This document shows positions 32,246 through 41,357 of a DNA stretch of 64,000 bases, one piece after another. Each line of letters opens with the position of its first letter. Within the stretch, counting starts at the first letter, position 1. A model generated the notes under the pieces. The model was not told the origin of the DNA and did no database searches. It saw only the letters and a program-made list of their open reading frames with translations. Origin of the DNA: Vibrio splendidus (GTDB taxonomy: Bacteria; Pseudomonadota; Gammaproteobacteria; Enterobacterales; Vibrionaceae); assembly GCF_003345295.1 (NCBI RefSeq), contig NZ_CP031055.1, positions 3,457,947-3,521,946 of the forward strand, read 5' to 3'. Both the position numbers and the translations under genes were made by a program.

Positions 32246-33661
32246 CTAGGTGATAATAAACAGTGCGAGGTAGACCATCAGCAAGCCGACGATCCCTAAG
32301 ATGATACCCATCTTCGCCATGTCTTTACTTTCGATGAGCCCGGTCGAGTAGGCCAACGAGTTTGGTGGTGTCGATACGGGTAAAATCATACCTAGCGATG
32401 CAGAGAAGGCGACCACAACCAGTAGTCCTTGCAGGCCTCCTATCGCAACCAAGCTTTCCATGGATGCGCCAATCGCAGCGGCGATCGGCATCAACAAGTT
32501 GGCAGTCGCGGTGTTCGACATGAAGTTCGCCATTAACCAACATACGATTGATAACGTTAGCACTACCGCCGTTGGTGAGAGCGACTCATAATCAATCGCG
32601 TGTGCGAGTGCCACGGCTAAGCCTGTTTTATCTAGTCCTATACCAATCGCAATACCACCTGCTACTAGCCACAATACATCCCAGTTAATCAGCTTAAGTT
32701 CTTCTTTGCCCATGATGCCCGTTAGGGTAAAGACAGCCAGTGGAATGATAGACACCACATAGGTGTTCATACCATGCAGTTTGGTGGTCATCCACAATAG
32801 GATGGTGGCGGCGAAGGTGACGTAAACCACAATCGCACGCCAGCTTTTTCTAAATTGGCCATCAAGCTTGAGCACCATGTTTCTTTCCTTGGACGGGAAA
32901 AATTTCTGTAGAAGGAACCAAGCGATGGTCAGTTGAATGATTACGAAGGGCAAGCCCATCATCATCCAGCTAAGGAAGTCGATACTGTTCTCACCCGTCA
33001 GGTATTGAAGTGCGATGGCGTTGGGTGGTGTACCTATGGGTGTCGCGATACCACCGGTGTTAGCAGCAATTGGAATACACAACACCAACGCCTTGATCCC
33101 CATGTCGCCTTTTGGTGCTGACGCCACGATTGGGCCTAGCAGTGCGAGCATCATTACCGTTGTTGCGGTATTTGACATGAACATTGAGAACACGGCGGTG
33201 ATCAGCATTAAGCCGAGCATAATGAAGCGCGGTTCTGTACCAAATGGTTTGAGCAATACTCGGGCTAAGTTGTTGTCGAGTTCGTACTTAGATGCCGATA
33301 TCGCGAGCGCAAAACCACCCATGAAGAGGATGATGATTGGTGACGAAAATGCACCGAATATGTCGGTATATTTGATTAACTCACCGAGATCGTGCCCCGC
33401 TGGTGGATTTCTAAATAGGTGTAAGCCTTTGTCGGAAATCATCACCAGTTCAAGCGCAATGATCAAAATGGAAGTGGCGAATACCGGAACGGGTTCAAGC
33501 ACCCACAGTAGAGCGGCCAACAAGAATATTGCCAACAAGCGGTGTTGAATCAGCGTGAGATCATCGATTGGTATTGAATCTATCGGCATGAATAACACGC
33601 CCAAGGGAATCGCAAAACAAATCAACAGCTTGGCTAGAACGCCAACATTGAGTTTAGGCAT
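32246..33661 (-). CDS. DASS-family sodium/dicarboxylate (SLC13-type) symporter
   Basis: 471 residues from ATG 33661; the TTG at 33667 is less likely. About eleven spans. The two SNT motifs that bind Na+ and carboxylate are intact: 'FMSNTATTVMMLAL' near residue 165 and 'FMSNTATANLLMPIA' near 390, with 'IPIAANTGGIATPIGTPPNAI' near 200-220 and 'STPPNSLAYSTG' near 435. This layout is that of VcINDY of V. cholerae, which imports succinate and other C4-dicarboxylates with sodium. The substrate is predicted by family. Monocistronic with its own strong terminator. Confidence 0.92.
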   Translation of the reverse strand: MPKLNVGVLAKLLICFAIPLGVLFMPIDSIPIDDLTLIQHRLLAIFLLAALLWVLEPVPVFATSILIIALELVMISDKGLHLFRNPPAGHDLGELIKYTDIFGAFSSPIIILFMGGFALAISASKYELDNNLARVLLKPFGTEPRFIMLGLMLITAVFSMFMSNTATTVMMLALLGPIVASAPKGDMGIKALVLCIPIAANTGGIATPIGTPPNAIALQYLTGENSIDFLSWMMMGLPFVIIQLTIAWFLLQKFFPSKERNMVLKLDGQFRKSWRAIVVYVTFAATILLWMTTKLHGMNTYVVSIIPLAVFTLTGIMGKEELKLINWDVLWLVAGGIAIGIGLDKTGLAVALAHAIDYESLSPTAVVLTLSIVCWLMANFMSNTATANLLMPIAAAIGASMESLVAIGGLQGLLVVVAFSASLGMILPVSTPPNSLAYSTGLIESKDMAKMGIILGIVGLLMVYLALFIIT

Positions 33662-33890
33662 GTACAAAGACCCTATGAATAAAATATCTTCAAATAGAGT
33701 AAGTTATCTGGATTTTTGGTACTTGGAGACGGGTTGTAAAATCGGAAAGTTGTTTAAGGTTTCGACAGTTGTTTTGTTTTTGGTCAATCTTTTTATGAGG
33801 TAATTCGACGTACTGCTCGTTGAGAATAAGGTTATCGGTAGTTAGATTGGTTGAAACCTTGAAGGGAAATGTCTCGAACTAGATAAGAAA

Positions 33891-33930
33891 AAGGCGCGTT
33901 ATTCTCTAAAAATAGAAAACTAACGCGCCC
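33891..33930 (-). terminator. Rho-independent terminator of psd
   Basis: GGCGCGTTA (33893-33901) and TAACGCGCC (33921-33929) form a 9-bp stem; on the minus strand it is followed by TTTTTCTT. The rest of the gap between psd and the DASS gene (33662-33890) shows nothing clear. Confidence 0.85.
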
Positions 33931-33958
33931 TTAAAGCTTACTAAGTTAACTCAGAGAG

Positions 33959-34870
33959 TTAGACTTGGTCTGTGTTCTCTGTTGAATCAACAGCTTCAGT
34001 CTCAGCGTCTTTGCCCGCCATATGCGCGAAAGGGGTGCCTAGAACGGTTTTCTCGCCATTTTGCATCGTTTCGTCAAACTTGATTGCGTCTTTAGCGAAC
34101 AGGTTGATAACCGTTGAACCAAGCTTAAAGCGGCCCATCTCTTCGCCTTTCTTCAAGACGACGGCTGTATCACCTTGTGCAGGGTAATCCCATTTGTAAA
34201 CTGAGTTACCACGAGGTGGAGTAATGGTGCCAGCCCATACTTGCTCGATGCTGCCAACGATAGTTGCGCCAACCAGCACTTGTGCCATTGGGCCAAACTC
34301 AGTATCAAAGATACAAACCACTCGCTCGTTACGTGCGAATAGGTTTGGAACGTTCTCTGCCGTTAACGGGTTAACTGAGAAAAGGTCACCCGGAACGTAG
34401 ATCATCTGACGCAGTGTGCCGTCACATGGCATGTGCACGCGATGGTAATCACTTGGCGACAAGTAAAGCGTTGCGAACTCGCCGTCTTTAAATTCATCCG
34501 CTAGAGCAGCATCACCACCAAGCAACTCACGTGCTGAGTAGTTGTGGTTCTTAGCTTGAATCAGTTGACCGTCAGTAATTGGGCCAAACTGACTTACGCG
34601 AGCATCAGCGGGGTGAACAATCACGGATTCGCCTTCAGCGACAGGGCGCATGCCTTCTTTTAATTCACGTACGAAGAATTCATTGAATGTCTTAAAGTGT
34701 TTTGGATCGCTATGCAGAGCTTCATCCATGTTTACTTTGTATTGCTTGATGAACCAGTTGATGATCGCTGTCGTTAAGCCACCCGCTTTAGCAGATGCCA
34801 GTTTACCGACGAGGCGAGTTAGCCCATGCTGTGGGATCCAGTACTGCAATCCAACTTTAATCTTATCCAT
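33959..34870 (-). CDS. psd: Phosphatidylserine decarboxylase proenzyme
   Basis: 303 residues. The self-cleavage motif 'LGST' is near residue 252, where the Ser becomes the pyruvoyl group, as in E. coli Psd. 'HPADARVSQFG' near 88 and 'SPSDYHRVHMP' near 138 carry conserved residues. The enzyme makes phosphatidylethanolamine at the inner membrane. It is 125 bp downstream of rsgA on the same strand; the psd-rsgA pair is conserved in enterobacteria. The C-terminus is acidic and slightly longer than in E. coli. Confidence 0.96.
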   Translation of the reverse strand: MDKIKVGLQYWIPQHGLTRLVGKLASAKAGGLTTAIINWFIKQYKVNMDEALHSDPKHFKTFNEFFVRELKEGMRPVAEGESVIVHPADARVSQFGPITDGQLIQAKNHNYSARELLGGDAALADEFKDGEFATLYLSPSDYHRVHMPCDGTLRQMIYVPGDLFSVNPLTAENVPNLFARNERVVCIFDTEFGPMAQVLVGATIVGSIEQVWAGTITPPRGNSVYKWDYPAQGDTAVVLKKGEEMGRFKLGSTVINLFAKDAIKFDETMQNGEKTVLGTPFAHMAGKDAETEAVDSTENTDQV

Positions 34871-34995
34871 TGTATTAATTTTCCAATGCTAATTGTTTTT
34901 CAATTAAATCTGTCGATGACGGTTTAGGGCGCGAGATGTTACTTAAATTCGCGCCAATTGTCAGTAAATGCACACATTTGTTCACAAAAACGCGA

Positions 34996-36051
34996 TTAGA
35001 GATCGGCTTTCTTACTTCGTGAGTACTGACGGTTATCTTTGTTGTCAGCCATTGTTTCAATAATGCGATGGTAGCTAGCAAAACGTAAGCGGCTAATTTT
35101 ACCGTCTTCAACGGCTTCACGTAGAAGGCATCCAGGATCGTCATTGTGTTTACAGTCACGGAATTTACAACCACCTAGGTATGGTTTGAATTCAATGAAA
35201 GCATCAGTGACTTCATCGGGTTCTAAATGCCATAGGCCGAATTCACGTACCCCTGGGGAATCGATAAGATCACCACCAGAAGGGAAGTGATACAAACGCG
35301 CTGCAGTCGTAGTGTGTTGACCCAGTCCTGAGTTTTCAGAAACCGCGCCTTCTTCAATGTCTAATGTTGGCATGAGTGCATTCACTACGCTGGATTTACC
35401 TACGCCAGATTGACCAACGAAAATGTTGATACGATCTTTCAGTTCGGCTTCCAACTCTTTGATGCCGTAACCCGACTCTTTACTGACGAACATGACTTTA
35501 TAGCCGATTTTCTCGTATATTTTCAGCGTTTCGCGGTATTCGCTAATTTGTTGTTCTGTCAGCAAGTCGACTTTATTGAGCACAACTAACGGGGCAATAT
35601 TCACCGTTTCAGAGGCGATCAAGTAACGGTCGATGATATTAAGTGATAGCTCTGGCAGTACAGCTGAAACGATAACCATTTGGTCAACGTTTGCGGCAAC
35701 CGGTTTTAGGCCGTCATAGTAATCAGGGCGAGTTAGCATTGACGTTCTTGGCTCAACGGCTTCTACAACACCAGAGATGCCGGCCATTGATTCAAGTCCT
35801 GCGCGCCAAATGACTTTGTCTCCAGAAACTAACGTTTCAATACTGCGGCGTAAGTTACAACGGTGAACTTCGTTGGTTTCAAGATCTTCGATATCGGCAT
35901 GTTGGCCAAAGCGCGTAATTACGAGTCCGCTTTTTGTTCCGCCAAGCATGTTCTCATCCCACTGGATAGAATCTTCTTTCTTGAGTCGCTTGTTCTGGTT
36001 GCTACGTACACGACGCACTTGACCTTTGGTTAACTTCTTTTTTTTAGCCAC
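34996..36051 (-). CDS. rsgA: Ribosome small subunit-dependent GTPase A
   Basis: 351 residues. An N-terminal OB fold with a basic Lys-rich leader, then a circularly permuted GTPase whose G4 'LNKVDLL' (near residue 158) comes before G1 'GQSGVGKSS' (near 215) and G3 'DSPGVREFG' (near 265), and a C-terminal zinc knuckle 'CKFRDCKHNDDPGC' near 296. RsgA matures the 30S subunit and checks its decoding centre. It is divergent from orn with a 149-bp gap. Confidence 0.96.
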   Translation of the reverse strand: MAKKKKLTKGQVRRVRSNQNKRLKKEDSIQWDENMLGGTKSGLVITRFGQHADIEDLETNEVHRCNLRRSIETLVSGDKVIWRAGLESMAGISGVVEAVEPRTSMLTRPDYYDGLKPVAANVDQMVIVSAVLPELSLNIIDRYLIASETVNIAPLVVLNKVDLLTEQQISEYRETLKIYEKIGYKVMFVSKESGYGIKELEAELKDRINIFVGQSGVGKSSVVNALMPTLDIEEGAVSENSGLGQHTTTAARLYHFPSGGDLIDSPGVREFGLWHLEPDEVTDAFIEFKPYLGGCKFRDCKHNDDPGCLLREAVEDGKISRLRFASYHRIIETMADNKDNRQYSRSKKADL

Positions 36052-36200
36052 AATTTTTCACTTAACACATCTAACTTGATGATTGAGGACTCAAACGGAA
36101 TGTTGTTGGTACCATTGATTTCGATGGCCCTAAAGCTAGTTTGAGTATAGTTATTTGGGTATAGTACCTCTTTTATACATAAACAAATAGGCGACGCCTT

Positions 36201-36746
36201 ATGTCCTTTAGCGATCAGAACCTTATTTGGGTTGATCTAGAGATGACAGGACTTGATCCTGAAACTCATAAAATCATTGAAATTGCTACTATCGTTACTG
36301 ATAGTGAGCTTAACATCCTGGCTGAAGGACCTGTTTTGGCTATTCACCAACCTCAGAGTGAACTGGACAAGATGGACGAGTGGTGTACAACCACCCACAC
36401 CGGCAGCGGCCTAGTAAAACGAATTCAAGAAAGCACGGTTTCAGAGCAAGAGGCTATTCAACAAACGATTGAGTTTCTTGAGAAGTGGGTACCAAAAGGC
36501 AAATCACCGATTTGTGGTAACAGCATTGGCCAAGATCGCCGTTTCTTATACAAACACATGCCAGAGCTGGAAGAGTACTTCCATTACCGTTATGTCGATG
36601 TAAGTACCCTGAAAGAGCTGACTCGTCGCTGGAAACCCGAAGTACTTGATGGTTTTTCAAAGTCGGGAAGTCACCTTGCATTGGATGATATTCGTGAGTC
36701 GATCGCTGAACTGCAGTACTACCGAAAAACGATTATTAACATCTAA
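36201..36746 (+). CDS. orn: Oligoribonuclease
   Basis: 181 residues, full length. DEDDh exonuclease: 'LIWVDLEMTGLDPE' near the start (Asp and Glu ligands), 'GNSIGQDRRFL' near 108-118, and 'SHLALDDIRESI' near 157-168 with the His-x4-Asp pair. It degrades two- to five-nucleotide RNA and pGpG, the last step of c-di-GMP breakdown, and is essential in many gammaproteobacteria. It precedes the tRNA array; a separate tRNA promoter lies after it. Confidence 0.97.
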   Translation: MSFSDQNLIWVDLEMTGLDPETHKIIEIATIVTDSELNILAEGPVLAIHQPQSELDKMDEWCTTTHTGSGLVKRIQESTVSEQEAIQQTIEFLEKWVPKGKSPICGNSIGQDRRFLYKHMPELEEYFHYRYVDVSTLKELTRRWKPEVLDGFSKSGSHLALDDIRESIAELQYYRKTIINI

Positions 36747-36863
36747 TCAGATCAAATGATCACGTTTATCTAACTTTTCAGGGACATAAGAGCTGATTTT
36801 TTTGCAAATCTGCGTGCTTTTACAGCAGTTGAGTAAAAACTTTCGTAATTTTGCATTAAGGAC

Positions 36864-36891
36864 TTGCATCACAAAAAAATGCTCTTATAAT
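36864..36891 (+). promoter_or_regulatory. Promoter of the tRNA array
   Basis: TTGCAT (36864-36869), 16-bp spacer, TATAAT (36886-36891), then a GC-rich discriminator (TCGCAGCCC). AT-rich sequence lies upstream. The GC-rich discriminator is typical of stringently controlled tRNA promoters. The first tRNA begins 35 bp after the -10. Confidence 0.8.
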
Positions 36892-36925
36892 TCGCAGCCC
36901 TGAACGACGAAAGACGTTTCAGATT

Positions 36926-37001
36926 GCGATACTAGCTCAGTTGGTAGAGCGCAACCTTGCCAAGGTTGAGGTCATCGGTTCGAACCCGATGTATCGCTCC
37001 A
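36926..37001 (+). tRNA. tRNA-Gly(GCC) copy 1
   Basis: 76-base cloverleaf, anticodon GCC in CTTGCCAAG, encoded CCA end. Confidence 0.97.
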
Positions 37002-37061
37002 ATTTCTTTCTTAGGATTGATGTTGGGAAATAGACTCATTGACTTAAACAATGCATCCGGA

Positions 37062-37138
<77 letters not shown>

Positions 37139-37193
37139 CATTACAGTTAAGCGCCATTTATTGCCAAGGCAGTAAGAGCAGCGATTAGCTAAT

Positions 37194-37269
37194 GCGATAC
37201 TAGCTCAGTTGGTAGAGCGCAACCTTGCCAAGGTTGAGGTCATCGGTTCGAACCCGATGTATCGCTCCA
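37194..37269 (+). tRNA. tRNA-Gly(GCC) copy 2
   Basis: Same sequence as copy 1. Confidence 0.97.
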
Positions 37270-37390
37270 CTTTTATTCGAACAAGAAGTCATATTCTTAG
37301 AAGTCATCTCCTAGAGAAAGTACTCAGAATGAAAATGGTTTAGTCTCATTGTCCTTAAACGGTAATGATGCGAAAAGAGAAACATCCGGA

Positions 37391-37467
<77 letters not shown>

Positions 37468-37542
37468 CATTACAGCTAAACGTTGATAGCTTCTTTGCAG
37501 TAAGAACTTAGCTTCTAGCAGATAAGTTTAACGGTTAACTAA

Positions 37543-37618
37543 GCGATACTAGCTCAGCTGGTAGAGCGCAACCTTGCCAAGGTTGAGGTCATCGGTTCGA
37601 ACCCGATGTATCGCTCCA
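37543..37618 (+). tRNA. tRNA-Gly(GCC) copy 3
   Basis: D-loop variant: AGCTCAGCTGG where most copies have AGCTCAGTTGG. Shared only with copy 4. Confidence 0.97.
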
Positions 37619-37678
37619 ATTTCTTTCTTAGGATAGGCGTTGGGAAATAGACTCATTGACTTAAACAATGCATCCGGA

Positions 37679-37755
<77 letters not shown>

Positions 37756-37830
37756 CATTACAGCTAAACGTTGATTGCTTCTTTGCAGTAAGAACTTAGT
37801 TTCTAGCAGACAAGTTTAACGGTTAACTAA

Positions 37831-37906
37831 GCGATACTAGCTCAGCTGGTAGAGCGCAACCTTGCCAAGGTTGAGGTCATCGGTTCGAACCCGATGTATC
37901 GCTCCA
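37831..37906 (+). tRNA. tRNA-Gly(GCC) copy 4
   Basis: Carries the same D-loop variant as copy 3 and nearly identical flanks, so copies 3 and 4 look like a recent duplication. Confidence 0.97.
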
Positions 37907-37966
37907 ATTTCTTTCTTAGGATTGATGTTGGGAAATAGACTCATTGACTTAAACAATGCATCCGGA

Positions 37967-38043
<77 letters not shown>

Positions 38044-38120
38044 CATTACAGTTGAACGTTGATTGCTTTCTTGCAGTAAGAACTTAGCTTCTTAGCAGAA
38101 AAGATGAATGGTTAGCTTAT

Positions 38121-38196
38121 GCGATACTAGCTCAGTTGGTAGAGCGCAACCTTGCCAAGGTTGAGGTCATCGGTTCGAACCCGATGTATCGCTCCA
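38121..38196 (+). tRNA. tRNA-Gly(GCC) copy 5
   Basis: Same sequence as copy 1. Confidence 0.97.
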
Positions 38197-38256
38197 ATTT
38201 CTTTCTTAGGATTGATGTTGGGAAATAGACTCATTGACTTAAACAATGCATCCGGA

Positions 38257-38333
<77 letters not shown>

Positions 38334-38392
38334 CATTACAGTTAAACGTTGGTTTGATGCTTCTTAGCAGACAAGATGAACGGTTAGCTTAT

Positions 38393-38468
38393 GCGATACT
38401 AGCTCAGTTGGTAGAGCGCAACCTTGCCAAGGTTGAGGTCATCGGTTCGAACCCGATGTATCGCTCCA
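38393..38468 (+). tRNA. tRNA-Gly(GCC) copy 6
   Basis: Same sequence as copy 1; the spacer after it is of the TTTATTCGAACAAGAAGT type seen after copy 2. Confidence 0.97.
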
Positions 38469-38555
38469 CTTTTATTCGAACAAGAAGTAGTATTCTTAGA
38501 GCCTTGCTCAGAATGAAAATGGTTTAGTCTCATTGTCTTAAACAATGCATCCGGA

Positions 38556-38632
<77 letters not shown>

Positions 38633-38709
38633 CATTACAGTTAAACGTTGATTACTTTCTTGCAGTAAGAACTTAGCTTCTTAGCAGACAAGATGAACGG
38701 TTAGCTTAT

Positions 38710-38785
38710 GCGATACTAGCTCAGTTGGTAGAGCGCAACCTTGCCAAGGTTGAGGTCATCGGTTCGAACCCGATGTATCGCTCCA
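38710..38785 (+). tRNA. tRNA-Gly(GCC) copy 7
   Basis: Same sequence as copy 1; followed by a third spacer type (ATTCTCTCTTTTTAGAGAAC). Confidence 0.97.
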
Positions 38786-38836
38786 AATTCTCTCTTTTTA
38801 GAGAACAGAGTCATTAACTTAAATAATGCATTCGGA

Positions 38837-38913
<77 letters not shown>

Positions 38914-38969
38914 CATTACAGTTAAGCGCCATTTATTGCCCAAGGCAGTAAGAGCAGCGAATAACTAAT

Positions 38970-39045
38970 GCGATACTAGCTCAGTTGGTAGAGCGCAACC
39001 TTGCCAAGGTTGAGGTCATCGGTTCGAACCCGATGTATCGCTCCA
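38970..39045 (+). tRNA. tRNA-Gly(GCC) copy 8
   Basis: Same sequence as copy 1. Confidence 0.97.
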
Positions 39046-39106
39046 AATTCTTTCTTAGGATTGATGTTGGAAATATAGAGTCATTAACTCAAATAATGCA
39101 TCCGGA

Positions 39107-39183
<77 letters not shown>

Positions 39184-39260
39184 CATTACAGTTACACGTT
39201 AGTCACTGCTTTACAGTAAGCACTTAGCTTCTTAGCAGACAGAATTAACGGTTAACTAAT

Positions 39261-39336
39261 GCGATACTAGCTCAGTTGGTAGAGCGCAACCTTGCCAAGG
39301 TTGAGGTCATCGGTTCGAACCCGATGTATCGCTCCA
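39261..39336 (+). tRNA. tRNA-Gly(GCC) copy 9
   Basis: Last tRNA gene; same sequence as copy 1. Confidence 0.97.
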
Positions 39337-39469
39337 GCTTTCTTCTAAAAAGCTATTAAGACTCTTTAAGCCACCGTGTTTTTCTTTAGATCACAGAGTT
39401 TAAAGACGACCTTAAAGGTCACGCTCTTTCTTTAATGCTGCGAAGCATAATCCCCCCAAAAAGCAAATA

Positions 39470-39497
39470 ATCCTCCATCATGGTGGATATTTTTTTG
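39470..39497 (+). terminator. Probable terminator of the tRNA array
   Basis: ATCCTCCAT/ATGGTGGAT imperfect stem (39470-39489) followed by a T run to 39497. A small ATGCT/AGCAT hairpin lies just before it. Confidence 0.65.
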
Positions 39498-39584
39498 TCT
39501 TAAATTTTTCTTAGCAACTGGAATGCTAGTAAACATCAGGTCTCTGAAGCAGATACTTGAGGTTTTTCACATCTATAAACAGAC

Positions 39585-39593
39585 TTATCCACA
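39585..39593 (+). promoter_or_regulatory. Perfect DnaA box (TTATCCACA)
   Basis: Exact match to the high-affinity consensus. Confidence 0.85.
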
Positions 39594-39603
39594 AAATGTT
39601 AGG

Positions 39604-39612
39604 TGTGGATAA
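39604..39612 (-). promoter_or_regulatory. Perfect DnaA box, inverted (TTATCCACA on minus strand)
   Basis: TGTGGATAA on the plus strand, 10 bp beyond the first box and facing it. Confidence 0.85.
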
Positions 39613-39699
39613 CTTGGTTGATAAAGTTATTTCAGACTTAATTCTTTACATATCCCCAAAAGATCTTTCTTGTTTTCAATATATTAGCTGAATTACAGT

Positions 39700-39780
39700 G
39701 ATCGTAACTTGTTGTTTTTTATCAGTTTGAGTGTTTATCTTGAATTTGATAAAAGATCGTTAACTTGTTGTTTTTTGATC
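39700..39780. repeat. AT-rich direct repeat with flanking GATC sites
   Basis: 39700-39724 and 39755-39780 share GATCGT(T)AACTTGTTGTTTTTT. Both begin with GATC and the second also ends with GATC. Confidence 0.85.
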
Positions 39781-39967
39781 TTAATCATTTATCGGTACTG
39801 TGTTTAACTTTGTGAGAGTGTCGGAAGTTTACGAGAGTTCTGAATTTTTTCCACATTGCTGAAATTGAGAACAAGGTCAAACATTGTTCTAAAATTATGT
39901 GCAACGAGTTGTCTTAAATCTTGGACTGTTGGCGTCCGTTAGTCCGCCAATCGTTGGTACCTAAAGG

Positions 39968-41110
39968 CTAGGCGTCTCTCGGTAGTCCTTTTTCCACGAT
40001 ACGGATAAGTCTGTGCTTTTTGGTGGAGACTTTATTCTTGCCTTCTTGGATGCTACTGGCATTCGGCAACTGTTGTAGTTGTTTATTCAAAGCCCACTCA
40101 ATATGCACATCTAGCATTTCATTTTTGCCTTGATGAGATTCTAGTGTTTCAACAATGCGTTGTTGAAATGGCGCATTGCCCATAGCAACAAAGATATTGC
40201 GCAACCACTGGGTGTGGCCGATACGTCTTATTGCTGAGCCTTCCATTTTCTTTAGGAAGGTTGCTTCGTCCCAACTTGAAAGTGAAACCAGATCGGCTTC
40301 TTGGAAATCTTCTCTACGATGAAAGTCTGTTTGCTCTGTGAGTTCCGCATGACGATTCCACGGGCAAACTAACTGACAGTCATCACAACCATAAATACGG
40401 TTACCAATTGCGTTTCTAAATTCTTCCGGGATCACACCATCGTATTCGATGGTTAAGTACGAAATACATTTTCGAGCATCCACTACGCCATCAGCAATAA
40501 TGGCACCCGTTGGGCAAGAAGTGATACATGCGGTGCATTTGCCGCACTCATCAACACTGGGCTCATCAACAGGAAGCGGGATATTAACCAACAGCTCTCC
40601 TAGAAAGAACCAAGAGCCCGCGTCTTTATCGAGAATTAACGAGTGTTTACCTGTCCAACCCAGCCCCGCTTTTTGAGCGAGCGGTCTTTCTAAAATAGGC
40701 GCTGAATCCACGAAAGGACGTGAGTCTAAACCTTCGACCTCTTTTTCGATTCTTTGTCCCAGCTTTTTCAACTGGTTACGGAACAATTTGTGATAATCGC
40801 GGCCTAAAGAATAACGGCTGATATAGCCTTGAGTGGTATCGCTTAGGTTAGAAGCAAACTGAGCTTCTGGTGGCAGGTAGTTCATTCGGGCGCTGATCAC
40901 TCGAATGGTGCCTGGATGAAGTTCATCAGGACGTGCACGCATCATTCCATGTCGAGCCATCCAATCCATTTCGCCGTGGTTGCCAGCATCTAGCCATGCT
41001 TGAAGAGGGGCTTCGTGTTCACTTAAATCAACATCGCAGATGCCAACTTTTTGAAAGCCGAGCTCTTTTCCCCAGATTTTAATTTTTTCAGCAAGATGGT
41101 CTAGATTCAT
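39968..41110 (-). CDS. queG: Epoxyqueuosine reductase
   Basis: 380 residues from ATG 41110; the longer frame to 41182 is not family-like. Cobalamin-binding N-terminal domain with 'GICDVDLSEHE' near 27, the catalytic 'VDSAPILERPLAQKAGLGW' region near 135-153, and two 4Fe-4S clusters from 'CGKCTACITSCPTGAI' near 195 and 'CDDCQLVCPWN' near 247. It reduces epoxyqueuosine to queuosine at position 34 of GUN tRNAs. It is divergent from tsaE; nnr, which lies here in E. coli, is absent from this position. Confidence 0.95.
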   Translation of the reverse strand: MNLDHLAEKIKIWGKELGFQKVGICDVDLSEHEAPLQAWLDAGNHGEMDWMARHGMMRARPDELHPGTIRVISARMNYLPPEAQFASNLSDTTQGYISRYSLGRDYHKLFRNQLKKLGQRIEKEVEGLDSRPFVDSAPILERPLAQKAGLGWTGKHSLILDKDAGSWFFLGELLVNIPLPVDEPSVDECGKCTACITSCPTGAIIADGVVDARKCISYLTIEYDGVIPEEFRNAIGNRIYGCDDCQLVCPWNRHAELTEQTDFHRREDFQEADLVSLSSWDEATFLKKMEGSAIRRIGHTQWLRNIFVAMGNAPFQQRIVETLESHQGKNEMLDVHIEWALNKQLQQLPNASSIQEGKNKVSTKKHRLIRIVEKGLPRDA

Positions 41111-41357
41111 GGCTTCATTCTTAATTCTTATTTTCTCTGTTTTACAATTAGAGATAAGGCTAATTAAAACTAGGTTCGGCAAAAATGGGGGCGGATCTTA
41201 ACGGATCTTAGTGATATTGACCAGAACTGACGTGTTTTGATCAGTATTTTTCATAGAACTTACACTTGAGTGCTTGTCTACTAAAAGCATCACGGTTTAC
41301 TATTCTTGTTCTTTTGATTTTTATATAGTCAACGATCGATTTTTAGAGAACGTATTC

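Larger units (their letters stand above)
39498..39967. other. datA-like DnaA-binding intergenic region
   Basis: A 470-bp AT-rich non-coding region between the tRNA-Gly array and queG. It holds two perfect DnaA boxes in inverted orientation (39585-39593 and 39604-39612) and relaxed boxes TTTTTCACA (39563-39571), TTTTCCACA (39847-39855) and TTAAACACA on the minus strand (39799-39807). Four GATC sites lie at 39662-39780. An AT-rich direct repeat, GATCGTAACTTGTTGTTTTT and its near copy, occurs at 39700-39724 and 39755-39780. In E. coli the datA locus, which binds DnaA and promotes ATP-DnaA hydrolysis with IHF, lies at this same place, between glyVXY and queG. I found no convincing IHF consensus. 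Equivalence to datA is inferred. Confidence 0.6.

Noticed and set aside
34875..35174. Open frame of 99 residues overlapping rsgA on the same strand
   Set aside because: It is another frame of the rsgA 3' end and the rsgA-psd gap, without a ribosome site or family resemblance.
39498..39967. Main chromosomal origin (oriC)
   Set aside because: DnaA boxes, GATC sites and AT-rich repeats are suggestive, but vibrio oriC1 is near mnmG/mioC, which are absent. The gene context matches datA instead.
39498..39967. crtS site that triggers chromosome 2 replication
   Set aside because: The genes I associate with crtS in V. cholerae are not here, and I cannot match its sequence from memory.
39498..39967. 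IHF site within the datA-like region
   Set aside because: TTGATA-containing candidates near 39618 and 39746 lack the YAA part of the consensus at the right spacing.
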